The notes: generated by a model not told the origin, from the letters alone. DNA of 64,000 bases from Methanoregulaceae archaeon (GCA_015660965.1 JACTVG010000001.1:1-64000); one strand, 5' to 3'; shown: positions 18,902-25,523, counted from the first letter of the stretch. Translations and numbers: made by a program.

Positions 18902-19114
18902 ATGGCTTTTGTCGAAATGGCCAAAGCAAGCGAGATCCCTCCAGGAACGATGAAGCATGTCGAGACCGGGAAGATTGAAATTCTTCTTGTTAATGTTGAC
19001 AGGAAATTGTATGCCCTGAGCGATAGTTGCGCAACTTTAAACCTGTTTGTTCTCGTGATTTCTGTAGGAATCTCTTTCTCCAACAAATGCACCGAATCCC
19101 AGTACTGCATGTAG
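18902..19114 (+). pseudogene. Truncated Rieske [2Fe-2S] ferredoxin gene
   Basis: The first ~45 residues (MAFVEMAKASEIPPGTMKHV, then EILLVNVDRKLYALSDSC) match the start of Rieske-type ferredoxins. The expected CxH after ALSD is broken (SDSCATLNL instead of a C-G-H-like pattern), and no CPxHxxxF second motif follows in any frame. Homology ends near 19035 and the frame closes at 19114 with unrelated sequence. This looks like a gene cut by insertion of the neighbouring island. The 5' end and start are intact. Confidence 0.7.
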
Positions 19115-19146
19115 TTTGCATAAATGTATTTTGGGAGGGGGTGTTT

Positions 19147-19197
19147 GTAGTGTGAATCAAACGAGAACGGCGATCCTGACCACCCCGTTCACACTAC
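19147..19197. repeat. Inverted repeat with embedded GAACGG/CCCCGTTC motif
   Basis: GTAGTGTGAA (19147-19156) is perfectly complementary to TTCACACTAC (19188-19197). Inside lie GAGAACGG (19163-19170) and CCCCGTTC (19183-19190), which can also pair. It sits just upstream of the first small island gene and may be an operator or an element end. Confidence 0.6.
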
Positions 19198-19221
19198 AGA
19201 ACCATCGTAAAGTTTGAGTTT

Positions 19222-19659
19222 TTGACAAATCCTTTCCATAGACTTTTTACAACTTCTCTGCTATTAGCTGTTAATCGTCGTTTTTCTGAAAGATTGATCG
19301 TTACAGATATAAACTCACGATATGCTTGGTTACCTATACACAATTACAGAAACCAAGTTCGGACGTTCCATTACACAAGTAATGATACCAGCATCAGAAG
19401 GGACGACGATATCATCCACATCGAAAGCGATGGGTGTATCGTCAACATCAGACCGGGATTGTACCGGAATGTACAGGATGAAGAGGACAAGATTTCAGCG
19501 ACACCGAGGTACGAGAAAGTAACCTCTATTGAAATATACCCGAACGGTCGTGACGCTAGCGACTCAAAATACGTGTGGTATATCATCGACACCGATGAAA
19601 AAACTCTCAAACAATATGCAAATGTACGGGTTGTGAGAGTGCACAAGGAGGTGAAGTGA
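19222..19659 (+). CDS. Hypothetical island protein
   Basis: The frame is open for 145 codons but its first start is a weak TTG without a ribosome-binding site, so the true start is unclear. The C-terminal 70 residues look protein-like (YEKVTSIEIYPNGRD, KYVWYIIDTDEKTLKQYANV, RVVRVHKEVK), with alternating strands and acidic loops. The N-terminal third is poor, and a frameshift near 19330-19450 cannot be excluded. The stop is 1 bp before the next ATG, so the gene seems to head a three-gene operon ending in a regulator. Function not recognised. Confidence 0.45.
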   Translation: MTNPFHRLFTTSLLLAVNRRFSERLIVTDINSRYAWLPIHNYRNQVRTFHYTSNDTSIRRDDDIIHIESDGCIVNIRPGLYRNVQDEEDKISATPRYEKVTSIEIYPNGRDASDSKYVWYIIDTDEKTLKQYANVRVVRVHKEVK

Positions 19660-19660
19660 A

Positions 19661-19924
19661 ATGCCAGCACGATTGCATTGCGACATGTGCGGGGGGGACG
19701 CCCATTCTTTTGAAGATTGGAATACGAGAATTTGCGACATTGACGGCGTTCCTCTTACACGTGAATACCTAGCCCTGATTAAGGAAGTGGGGTGCTCGTA
19801 CTTCTCAGGGTCAGACATACCGAGAAAAACGAGCAAATGGGGTTGTCAAAGTAAAGGGGATTGGGAAAAGCATTTGAAAAAACCAGAAGAGGAAACAAAT
19901 GACGGAGAAGGAAGTGAACCATGA
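19661..19924 (+). CDS. Small Cys-containing hypothetical protein
   Basis: 87 aa. The start is well supported by AAGGAGGTGA directly upstream (19645-19654), among the strongest ribosome-binding sites in the window. The N-terminus has LHCDMCGGDAHSFEDW and RICDIDGVP, a possible zinc-binding CxxC with further cysteines. A charged tail (KKPEEETNDGEGSEP) follows. Its stop overlaps the start of the winged-helix regulator by 4 bp (ATGA), indicating coupled translation and possibly a partner role. No family recognised. Confidence 0.55.
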   Translation: MPARLHCDMCGGDAHSFEDWNTRICDIDGVPLTREYLALIKEVGCSYFSGSDIPRKTSKWGCQSKGDWEKHLKKPEEETNDGEGSEP

Positions 19925-20295
19925 GACAAGAAATTGTGATGTATTTTACAGAAAAAGAGGAAAGGTTCGCGAACCTTCTCATCGAAATAGGTATGAAGAG
20001 AGACGTTGCAAGAGTTCTTGTATTTCTCACAGTCACTCCAATAGCAACTTCCCGTGCGATTGAGAGAGGTACTGACCTGCGCCAGCCTGAAGTGAGCATT
20101 GCAATGAGATATCTTATGGAACAGGGTTGGATCAAGAGAAGGGAGAGTAAAGCCGAGAGTAAAGGACGTCCGGTTAAAATATATGAGTTAGCAAAGCCGA
20201 TGACCGAAATTATGGACGGTATTGAAAAAGCGAAGAAAAAGGAAGCGAACCATCAACTCCAAATGATCCAGAAGTTACGTGATTACATCCGTTGA
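19921..20295 (+). CDS. Winged-helix transcriptional regulator
   Basis: 124 aa. A winged helix spans about residues 25-95: RVLVFLTVTPIATSRAIERG (helices 1-2), TDLRQPEVSIAMRYLMEQGWI (recognition helix) and KRRESKAESKGRPVKIYELA (wing). A C-terminal coiled helix (AKKKEANHQLQMIQKL) suggests dimerisation. This is a recurrent predicted regulator type in Methanomicrobiales. It is the last gene of the small operon and convergent with the TBP gene across a 457-bp gap. It could bind the repeated GC-rich motif of the island (inference). Confidence 0.75.
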   Translation: MRQEIVMYFTEKEERFANLLIEIGMKRDVARVLVFLTVTPIATSRAIERGTDLRQPEVSIAMRYLMEQGWIKRRESKAESKGRPVKIYELAKPMTEIMDGIEKAKKKEANHQLQMIQKLRDYIR

Positions 20296-20414
20296 TTTTA
20301 GTATTCTACACTTTTTTGTTCTCCCACAATTACAATAGTCTTTTCAGTGAATTGAGTAAATAGACCGTTTTCTACAACGCCCAAGTACCCATATTTGAAA
20401 AATCCCTCTAAAGA

Positions 20415-20434
20415 CCCCGTTCCCGGTTGCGGAA
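20415..20434 (+). repeat. 20-bp island repeat, copy A
   Basis: CCCCGTTCCCGGTTGCGGAA here matches 23441-23460 at 19 of 20 positions. It includes the 8-mer CCCCGTTC found repeatedly across the island. The second half GGTTGCGGAACC contains a small dyad. Confidence 0.7.
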
Positions 20435-20707
20435 CCGTGTTAAAACGTTGACAGACAATGTTTAATTGGCAGAAGTACCCTTCGATGGGTATTCCCCCCC
20501 ACTCGAAAGATACTTTGTTTCTACCGTGCAACCACTTGTAGACCCTGTATTGCCTTATGGTTGAACTACGAGAACGGCGTTTTACTTCTCTTCTCCATCC
20601 AATAAACAAGTGCTATACACACGATTGTGGAATCTGCGTATACAAGTTGGGAGTGTTCTACAAAGTTAAAATATACATAAATTCAGGGTTCTGTAGAAAT
20701 CATTTTT

Positions 20708-20752
20708 CAGAAGAAAAAATTATTTCCAACCAAAAAAAAAATATTTTTTCCT
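20708..20752 (-). terminator. Poly-T terminator of the TBP gene
   Basis: Directly after the TBP stop the minus strand reads several T runs: a run of 8-10 T near 20733-20745 and a second near 20708-20725. Archaeal terminators are typically such T tracts without need for a hairpin. Confidence 0.6.
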
Positions 20753-21307
20753 TTACAGGATGCTTTCGAGCGTCTGTTCGAGAATGTCAAGCCCCTTCTT
20801 GACGTCTTCAAGGTTCTTGCCACCCGTGAGAATGATCTTTCCTGAAGAGAATATAAGAACGACGATCTTGGGATCTTTGATCCGGTATACAAGCCCGGGG
20901 AACTGTTCGGGTTCGTACTCGATATTTTCGACATTGAGCGTGACGACTATCTTATTGAGATTGATGGATTTACCGAGATCGTATGAACAGACCATATTGG
21001 TGATCGCAACTTTGGGCTCTTTGAGGGTATCAATACCCGCCTCATTTAACGATTTGATGATGATAGCAAGTCCGTCCGTAAGCGCCTTATTGTTACGGCT
21101 GCCGGTGAGCACAATCTTGCCCGATGAAAAGATCAGGGACGCAATCTTGGGATCCTTGATACGATATACTGCACCGGGGAACCGTTTCTTATTGAGTTCG
21201 CAGTTCTTGACCTTTTCTGACAACTCAACAAGATCAATGGAATCGGCGATGGCACCGGATGCAACGATATTCTCAATCGTTAAGGATTCGTACTTTTTAT
21301 CAGCCAT
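20753..21307 (-). CDS. tbp: TATA-box-binding protein (TBP)
   Basis: 184 aa with the two direct TBP repeats. Repeat 1 (about 8-90) contains KRFPGAVYRIKDPKIASLIF and SSGKIVLTG; repeat 2 (about 98-180) contains EQFPGLVYRIKDPKIVVLIF and SSGKIILTGGK. TBP recognises TATA boxes with TFB to start transcription. The two halves are unusually alike, and there is no acidic C-terminal tail. It lies inside an accessory island among orphan genes, so it may be an extra paralogue and not the housekeeping TBP. This cannot be settled from the window. Confidence 0.95.
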   Translation of the reverse strand: MADKKYESLTIENIVASGAIADSIDLVELSEKVKNCELNKKRFPGAVYRIKDPKIASLIFSSGKIVLTGSRNNKALTDGLAIIIKSLNEAGIDTLKEPKVAITNMVCSYDLGKSINLNKIVVTLNVENIEYEPEQFPGLVYRIKDPKIVVLIFSSGKIILTGGKNLEDVKKGLDILEQTLESIL

Positions 21308-21567
21308 CTTCTATTCTATGATTTTCTTCGATGCATAATACTAATGGACAACCTTTATGGCATGTCCTTTTTGTCCGTTTCGACATTATCAGAGCTGCAT
21401 CTTCTAAAAAACAAAACGGTTCCCCTGCGACAGGGGAATTGAAACGGCTGTATGCAATCCTTTACGAGAACGGCAGGGAACGGCGATTTCGTTACTTCAT
21501 TGGATCTCAATTGACGAGATCACGGATTTTATAGGCAGACAAATCATTCAGACACATAAGGTGAGAT
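21308..21567. other. Gap upstream of TBP gene with CRISPR-repeat-like unit
   Basis: Contains the TBP promoter side, a single CRISPR-repeat-like sequence (21418-21445), and GAGAACGGCAGGGAACGGCG (21463-21482), a double copy of the island motif. A 67-codon plus frame (21331-21534) crosses these elements and has no clear ribosome-binding site, so it is not called. Confidence 0.45.
21418..21445 (+). CRISPR. Solitary CRISPR-repeat-like unit
   Basis: The 28-bp unit has stem TTCCCCTG (21420-21427), loop CGA, CAGGGGAA (21431-21438), then TTGAAAC. With the preceding A it gives the 3' tail ATTGAAAC, typical of type I-B/III archaeal repeats. Only one copy is seen, with no second copy, spacer array, leader or cas gene in the window. 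It may be a remnant or mobile-element-borne single repeat, or a chance hairpin. Confidence 0.4.
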
Positions 21568-21828
21568 ATGGTCGAACAGATCATTAACGGGTTACGATAT
21601 GATACCGAAAAATCCACGTTGATTGCGTCTTCAAAAGACGGTGCAAAACATCTCTATCAGACAAAGAAAAGACGATTTTTCCTATACTTCGAACGTCCGG
21701 GTCAAAGTACTGTCACGCCCTATCTTGAGGCAATAACTGCATCGAGGGCAAAACGGGAATATGGGTCAATGCCGAAACAGTTGGTTTCTTGGAACAAGGC
21801 ATTCGGTACCAAAGTAGAGGATGCCTAA
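21568..21828 (+). CDS. Small mobile-element-type hypothetical protein
   Basis: 86 aa, beginning MVEQIINGLRYDTEKSTLIA; GGTGAGAT upstream is a plausible ribosome-binding site. The pattern INGxRYDTEKAxxIA...LYxTKKxxFFLY...P is shared with short uncharacterised proteins found on many bacterial and archaeal mobile elements. It probably forms a small beta-rich fold. Function unknown; its presence supports the view that this region is accessory. Confidence 0.65.
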   Translation: MVEQIINGLRYDTEKSTLIASSKDGAKHLYQTKKRRFFLYFERPGQSTVTPYLEAITASRAKREYGSMPKQLVSWNKAFGTKVEDA

Positions 21829-21842
21829 TCAGAAGGGAATCG

Positions 21843-21850
21843 CCCCGTTC
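21843..21850 (+). repeat. Island motif CCCCGTTC
   Basis: An exact CCCCGTTC copy, followed by TTCGCCGTTCTCCGTTGCA. It lies between the stop of the small gene ending at 21828 and the convergent TPR gene. Confidence 0.5.
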
Positions 21851-21885
21851 TTCGCCGTTCTCCGTTGCACTCCATTTATTCAACC

Positions 21886-22254
21886 TTATACCCGCAATTG
21901 AGACTGCACCGAATGTGAATCTGTTTTTCCCGTATCACCAACCTGTGCCATTTTTCTAACGATCAACGCACGTTGGGATTGTGCCTCTTTATCTCGTGGA
22001 TTCAACTTGAGGACTTTATCGAGTGTACGTAATGCCTCTCGGAATTCAGGTTTGATGTCGGTTGCCTGACCTAATGCGTTCAGTGCCTCGCGGTTTTCTC
22101 CATGTCTGAACCGAATGATACCGATGTTATTCCAGAGACTGGCGTTCTTTGAATCGGTTCTAAGAAGTGCCTGAAATATGGCGAGTGCCTCGATAGTGTG
22201 ACCATGTTCAGCTAGTTCTGTTGCATTTTTGAAAAGGTCTTGGGTTTTGGTCAT
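21886..22254 (-). CDS. TPR-repeat protein
   Basis: 122 aa with about three tetratricopeptide repeats between residues 5 and 105: ATELAEHGHTIEALAIFQAL, ASLWNNIGIIRFRHGENREA and FREALRTLDKVLKLNPRDKE. A short polar tail follows. It is probably a cytosolic protein-protein interaction module. It starts at ATG 22254. Partner unknown. Several other TPR proteins occur in the window, but this one is short and sits among orphan island genes. Confidence 0.75.
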   Translation of the reverse strand: MTKTQDLFKNATELAEHGHTIEALAIFQALLRTDSKNASLWNNIGIIRFRHGENREALNALGQATDIKPEFREALRTLDKVLKLNPRDKEAQSQRALIVRKMAQVGDTGKTDSHSVQSQLRV

Positions 22255-22485
22255 TATGAGAGTGTTGTTGGAGAGGGAGAATGAACGTTGTGGAGGTTGA
22301 GTCGTTCGGACACAGAAAGTCGGCGCATTAGATTCTGCGGGAAAGCATCTATGCCTACTACTCCTACTATTAGTAAGACCAATATGAGGTACCGGTGATA
22401 AGTTGGCAGAAATAATAGATGGTCTCGGAGTAAATGCGATTGCTGGCTATCTTTTTTATTGTCTTATTATGGCAGAGAACTTTGA
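22255..22485. other. Intergenic stretch in island
   Basis: No gene or RNA is recognised. It is the upstream region of the TPR gene on the minus strand and of a small zinc-finger ORF on the plus strand. Confidence 0.4.
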
Positions 22486-22635
22486 ATGACCAAACATAAA
22501 AACCAGATACAAAGAACAAACCACGAGTATCGATGCTTCTATTGCAAGATTCTTTGTAGTGACCTGAACGCGTTCAGGATACACACAAAGTTTTGTGGAG
22601 ATAACAAACATTTAGTGACCAGCTTTCACAGATAA
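22486..22635 (+). CDS. Very small C2HC zinc-finger-like protein (49 aa)
   Basis: ATG at 22486, stop TAA at 22633-22635. The product starts MTKHKNQIQRTNHEY and then shows RCFYCKILC...AFRIHTKFCG. The C-x2-C-x12-H-x3-C spacing (Cys17, Cys20, His33, Cys37) is what a single zinc finger needs. The finger is followed by a short basic tail. Such fingers are common in archaeal viruses and mobile elements. No clear ribosome-binding site is seen and the frame is short, so it remains tentative. A perfect 16-bp palindrome lies within it. Confidence 0.45.
   Translation: MTKHKNQIQRTNHEYRCFYCKILCSDLNAFRIHTKFCGDNKHLVTSFHR
22563..22578. repeat. Perfect 16-bp palindrome
   Basis: CCTGAACGCGTTCAGG reads the same on both strands. 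It contains GAACG/CGTTC, the core of the repeated island motif arranged head to head, and so could be a dimer-binding operator. Confidence 0.6.
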
Positions 22636-22676
22636 TGGAACGGAAATAAAATTCTTTTGTCAACGAGGTTGTAACA

Positions 22677-23156
22677 ATGGAAGATGACTCGATTTTACAA
22701 GTCATTATTACAATTGCAGCGGTAATTGCAGTCGTATTGTCCTTTTATAATCTCTATGTTTACTATAGAGATAAAAAACCGAGGATACGAGTAAAATATA
22801 GTAGTTCAATACTAGGTACTCCCGGTCTTGGAGTCCCGAGTCCCTTATTATTCACCATCACGGCTATGAATATCGGGTTACAACCGGCAAACTTGTCATC
22901 CTGTGGTATTCTTCTACCGGATAACACGAAATTGCAATTTGTCAGTGAAGATGAACACACATTCAAAACTTTACCAAAACAGTTACTAGCGGGTGAAAGT
23001 GTTGATATTTCAAGGGAATATGCATACCTTGCTAGACAGTTAAAAAATGCAGGTTTTTCAGGAAAGATAACAGTGAAAGGTTTCTTCCAAGACCAAGTTG
23101 GTGATCGATATGAAGGTAAAAAAAATCAATTCAATATCGATCAATGGTTGGCTTGA
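22677..23156 (+). CDS. Membrane-anchored hypothetical protein
   Basis: 159 aa from ATG at 22677 (MEDDSILQVI). One N-terminal membrane helix (about 7-30) is followed by a basic stop (YRDKKPRIRVKY). An outer or cytosolic beta-sandwich-like domain follows (about 35-159), with LLFTITAMNIGLQPANLSSC, LLAGESVDISREYAYLARQL and GKITVKGFFQDQVGDRY. The domain order resembles small bacterial proteins with an N-terminal anchor and an immunoglobulin-like fold. No function recognised. Confidence 0.6.
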   Translation: MEDDSILQVIITIAAVIAVVLSFYNLYVYYRDKKPRIRVKYSSSILGTPGLGVPSPLLFTITAMNIGLQPANLSSCGILLPDNTKLQFVSEDEHTFKTLPKQLLAGESVDISREYAYLARQLKNAGFSGKITVKGFFQDQVGDRYEGKKNQFNIDQWLA

Positions 23157-23440
23157 TCTATGGATTCTTCGATATTAGAAGAATTCAAACGCATTCCTTC
23201 TCGTTCCCGTACCTTCTTCTTCTTCTTCTTCTATTCTACATAGAGGAAATATCCCGTTCACGGCAGTTCTTGTCGGGAACTCGCACTTGTGTCATCCAGT
23301 AACCTAAAACAACTGTGATATTATCCACACATTACTTGGTATGATAATCGATAACAAGGGAGAATGGGACGGTTGGGGAGACTTAAACAACTACATAGTC
23401 AACATTGTATTATTTAAAAAAAAGATTACACGAGTGAAAG

Positions 23441-23460
23441 CCCCGTTCTCGGTTGCGGAA
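23441..23460 (+). repeat. 20-bp island repeat, copy B
   Basis: CCCCGTTCTCGGTTGCGGAA, 19/20 identical to 20415-20434. It is followed by GTTTTACAT, as at 23573 where CCCCGTTC is followed after a short gap by AAGTTTTATC. Confidence 0.7.
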
Positions 23461-23540
23461 GTTTTACATATTTGTTACCGTCTTTTTTTTAGTCTCTGTT
23501 TATCAAGAAGGTGCACAGATCCTTAATGGAAAACAAATGA

Positions 23541-23580
23541 GAACGGGGTTCATGTGAAGTATATCCATCAAGCCCCGTTC
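23541..23580. repeat. Inverted GAACGGGG...CCCCGTTC pair
   Basis: GAACGGGG (23541-23548) and CCCCGTTC (23573-23580) can form an 8-bp stem with a 24-base loop. It lies about 50 bp upstream of the small gene at 23629 and resembles the arrangement at 19147-19197, upstream of another island gene. Confidence 0.55.
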
Positions 23581-23628
23581 ACCGTAGCCACAAGTTTTAT
23601 CTTCTCGTCCAAGCCACTAGCCCAGCGA

Positions 23629-24018
23629 ATGCCAACTCCGTCCGTGAAGAAGATCGGGACAACCAAGGTCGGACGGCAGGTGCCGAAACCGGGTGTTGTG
23701 TATCCAACAATCCGTCTTCCGCAAAACTGTGCACACATTATCGGCGAAGATGTTTCCATCTATGCGACGGAGTTCGGTGGAAGGCAATCATTCTTAATCG
23801 TGTTTGAGAAGGGAGTTGCACAACCGGTCGAAAAAAGTGCACAATCAGTTGCATTATTTTTTAATAATAAGATGACAGATGTTATAGAACATCAGAGAAC
23901 GCGGGCTTGTGGTCTAGTTGGTTATGACGTCGCCTTGACATGGCGGAGGTCAGGAGTTCAAATCTCCTCGAGCCCATTAAAATTTTTATTTTTAGACAGT
24001 ATTTCGAATTACAAATAA
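23629..24018 (+). CDS. Hypothetical protein whose 3' part overlaps tRNA-Val
   Basis: From ATG 23629 (MPTPSVKKIGTTKV) the first ~65 residues look like a compact beta-rich protein: GVVYPTIRLPQNCAHIIGED, VSIYATEFGG and SFLIVFEKG. From about residue 92 onward the frame is the sense strand of tRNA-Val and is unlikely to be native protein sequence. Either the gene lost its own 3' end where the island joins the tRNA, or the frame happens to run on. A start at 23554 is possible but adds an unconvincing segment. Confidence 0.45.
   Translation: MPTPSVKKIGTTKVGRQVPKPGVVYPTIRLPQNCAHIIGEDVSIYATEFGGRQSFLIVFEKGVAQPVEKSAQSVALFFNNKMTDVIEHQRTRACGLVGYDVALTWRRSGVQISSSPLKFLFLDSISNYK
23903..23976 (+). tRNA. tRNA-Val (anticodon GAC)
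   Basis: Acceptor GGGCTTG (23903-23909) pairs with CGAGCCC (23969-23975) with one G-T pair. The anticodon stem CGCC/GGCG encloses TTGACAT with anticodon GAC. The T arm is AGGAG-TTCAAAT-CTCCT and the discriminator base is A23976. No CCA is encoded and no intron seen. It forms the right edge of the accessory island. I did not find a second copy of part of this tRNA at the left edge. Confidence 0.93.
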
Positions 24019-24152
24019 TTGAACAATTTTTTCGTGTGTTAGGATCGTAAAGCACTATATGCTTCAGTCCTAATTATTTCGTATATCAGAGTCGACCATA
24101 GTATGGCCACTATTTCATATCATACCATGATTTTTAAAATGGTGGGGCCTCT

Positions 24153-25256
24153 ATGAAGATCCTTTTTGTTGTATGTGGGGAAGGTCTCGGGCATTCATCC
24201 CGTTGCCTTCATCTCGGACATTATTTTCAACATGAAGGACACACCATTCACTTCGCAGCATATGGGAAATCTTATGATTTTATTAGCCAACACGGTTTTT
24301 CGAATATTCACCGAACACACCGAGAGGTAACATTAGAAGGAGAAAATGGTTTTTTCAATCTCAAGAAAACACTCTGGTTGTCGAAATGGATTTTTTTCGA
24401 CATGGTGAAATCGACACTTCGTGTTTGGCAGTTAATCCGTCAGAATTCGATCGATTTTGTTGTATGTGACACTATGTACGGTGGTTTGGTTGCTGCTCGA
24501 TTTTTAAGGGTACCGGTAGTTTTTATTACGAATCAAAATCATTTCAATGGACCTAACGGATCAATGAATTCGATTTGGAAGATTCTAAATTTCCTTATCC
24601 AACGATATCTTAGACTTGCAACCCACGTTATTATTCCGGATTACCCTCCACCCGATACAGTCAGCCAATACAACATCATCGTACCAAAAGGTGAAGAGTT
24701 CCACTACACTTTCACCGGGCCGTTTCTTGATGTTGAACCCGAACTCTACAATTATTCTCAACATACCATATTCGCGAGTTTTGGTGGTGAACCCTATAAA
24801 CTACCAATGTATCATATGTTGAGGTCAATTGCTGACCAAAGGAAAGATTTGCTATTCGATGTTTTTTACACAGGTTCAAAACTTCCAGAATCATCAGAAA
24901 ATTTTCTCTCTCATGGTTACGTTTCGGACATTTATCTCCATTTAGCAGAGGCGAGAATTGCGATTGTGCACGGGGGGCTCACAACCTTGCATGAAGCATT
25001 GCTTTTTGAAAAACCAGTGCTTATCATTATGGATCCCAATCACCCAGAGCAGCAAAACAATGCAAAAAAGATTGTTGATATGGGGGCTGGAACTGTAATT
25101 GACGGAAGAAACGTCACCGAAAAGATCCTTGAGGAGAAAATTTCCGAGACGATGGCAATCACTCCAAAACCTTTCCGTAAAAAGCATGCGAATATAAACG
25201 GAAAGAAAAATGCTGCTGATATAATCAAAAATTTTTCTCGCTGCAGACAGTCTTAA
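24153..25256 (+). CDS. GT-B glycosyltransferase (MurG/GT28-like)
   Basis: 367 aa starting MKILFVVCGEGLGHSSRCLHL; the GxGH loop at residues 9-14 is typical of MurG-like and UDP-glycosyltransferases. The second Rossmann half has HTIFASFGGEP and, near residue 270, the donor-binding stretch IAIVHGGLTTLHEALLFEKP followed by DPNHPEQQNNAKKI. It is likely membrane-associated and transfers a nucleotide-activated sugar to a lipid or glycan acceptor. GGTGGGG precedes the ATG. Acceptor unknown. Confidence 0.85.
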   Translation: MKILFVVCGEGLGHSSRCLHLGHYFQHEGHTIHFAAYGKSYDFISQHGFSNIHRTHREVTLEGENGFFNLKKTLWLSKWIFFDMVKSTLRVWQLIRQNSIDFVVCDTMYGGLVAARFLRVPVVFITNQNHFNGPNGSMNSIWKILNFLIQRYLRLATHVIIPDYPPPDTVSQYNIIVPKGEEFHYTFTGPFLDVEPELYNYSQHTIFASFGGEPYKLPMYHMLRSIADQRKDLLFDVFYTGSKLPESSENFLSHGYVSDIYLHLAEARIAIVHGGLTTLHEALLFEKPVLIIMDPNHPEQQNNAKKIVDMGAGTVIDGRNVTEKILEEKISETMAITPKPFRKKHANINGKKNAADIIKNFSRCRQS

Positions 25257-25298
25257 TACGCAATGAAAATGATCAGTATCTACGAATGGTGGTAATCT

Positions 25299-25523
25299 AT
25301 GCCAAATCTTGGTGACATCAAATCGTTCAAGATGGGAAACGAACTTCACATTTGCCCCAACTGTGGTTATGAACTTGGTTTCCATATTTCGTTTCTTAAT
25401 GCCAATGCTGGTACAAATAAAATGCCTCTTAAATCTACAAAAGAAGTCCATCGTATCATCCTCATCTGCCCAGAATGTGGTTCACGATATGACGTAGGTT
25501 GGAAGCCATCATTCAATGAATGA
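25299..25523 (+). CDS. Small zinc-ribbon protein
   Basis: 74 aa with two CxxC knuckles, CPNCGY (about 19-24) and CPECGS (about 57-62), which should bind one zinc. It is short and soluble, with no other domain. It follows the glycosyltransferase by about 40 bp on the same strand. Function unknown; it could be an RNA- or protein-binding adaptor. Confidence 0.7.
   Translation: MPNLGDIKSFKMGNELHICPNCGYELGFHISFLNANAGTNKMPLKSTKEVHRIILICPECGSRYDVGWKPSFNE

Larger units (their letters stand above)
20296..20752. other. Intergenic gap between regulator and TBP genes
   Basis: No gene is firmly supported. A 103-codon minus-strand frame (20298-20609) exists but lacks a ribosome-binding site and overlaps the GC-rich repeat. 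The gap holds one long copy of the island repeat (20415-20434), a GAGAACGGCG copy near 20570, and a T-rich (minus-strand) stretch at 20708-20752 that probably terminates the TBP transcript. Confidence 0.5.
23157..23628. other. Intergenic region with repeats
   Basis: No gene is supported. It contains a (TTC)6 tract near 23214-23232, the second 20-bp repeat copy at 23441-23460, and an inverted pair GAACGGGG (23541-23548)/CCCCGTTC (23573-23580). An AAGTTTTAT box follows, which could be a TATA element for the gene at 23629. Confidence 0.45.

Noticed and set aside
18886-19110. Minus-strand frame opposite the Rieske remnant
   Set aside because: Its C-terminal part is only the shadow of the Rieske frame. 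The first 28 residues might be the start of another truncated gene, but nothing supports it.
20298-20609. 103-codon minus-strand frame in the gap beside the TBP gene
   Set aside because: No ribosome-binding site, and it covers a copy of the intergenic 20-bp repeat. Only its C-terminal end looks slightly protein-like.
21418-21445. A CRISPR array
   Set aside because: Only one repeat-like unit is seen. No second copy was found by eye within the following few hundred bases, and there is no cas gene in the window.
21331-21534. 67-codon plus-strand frame across the CRISPR-like unit
   Set aside because: It is read through a perfect hairpin and double GAACGG motif, with no ribosome-binding site and no recognisable protein pattern.
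23214-23232. (TTC)6 tract as a phase-variable element
   Set aside because: It lies in a gap with no supported gene reading through it, so no phase-variable product can be proposed.
23341-23526. 61-codon plus-strand frame
   Set aside because: It runs through the repeat copy B and has no supportive start or composition.
18830-23980. Integration by recombination at tRNA-Val with att duplication
   Set aside because: The island is on the 5' side of the tRNA and I found no second copy of tRNA-Val sequence at the left edge. No integrase gene is present.
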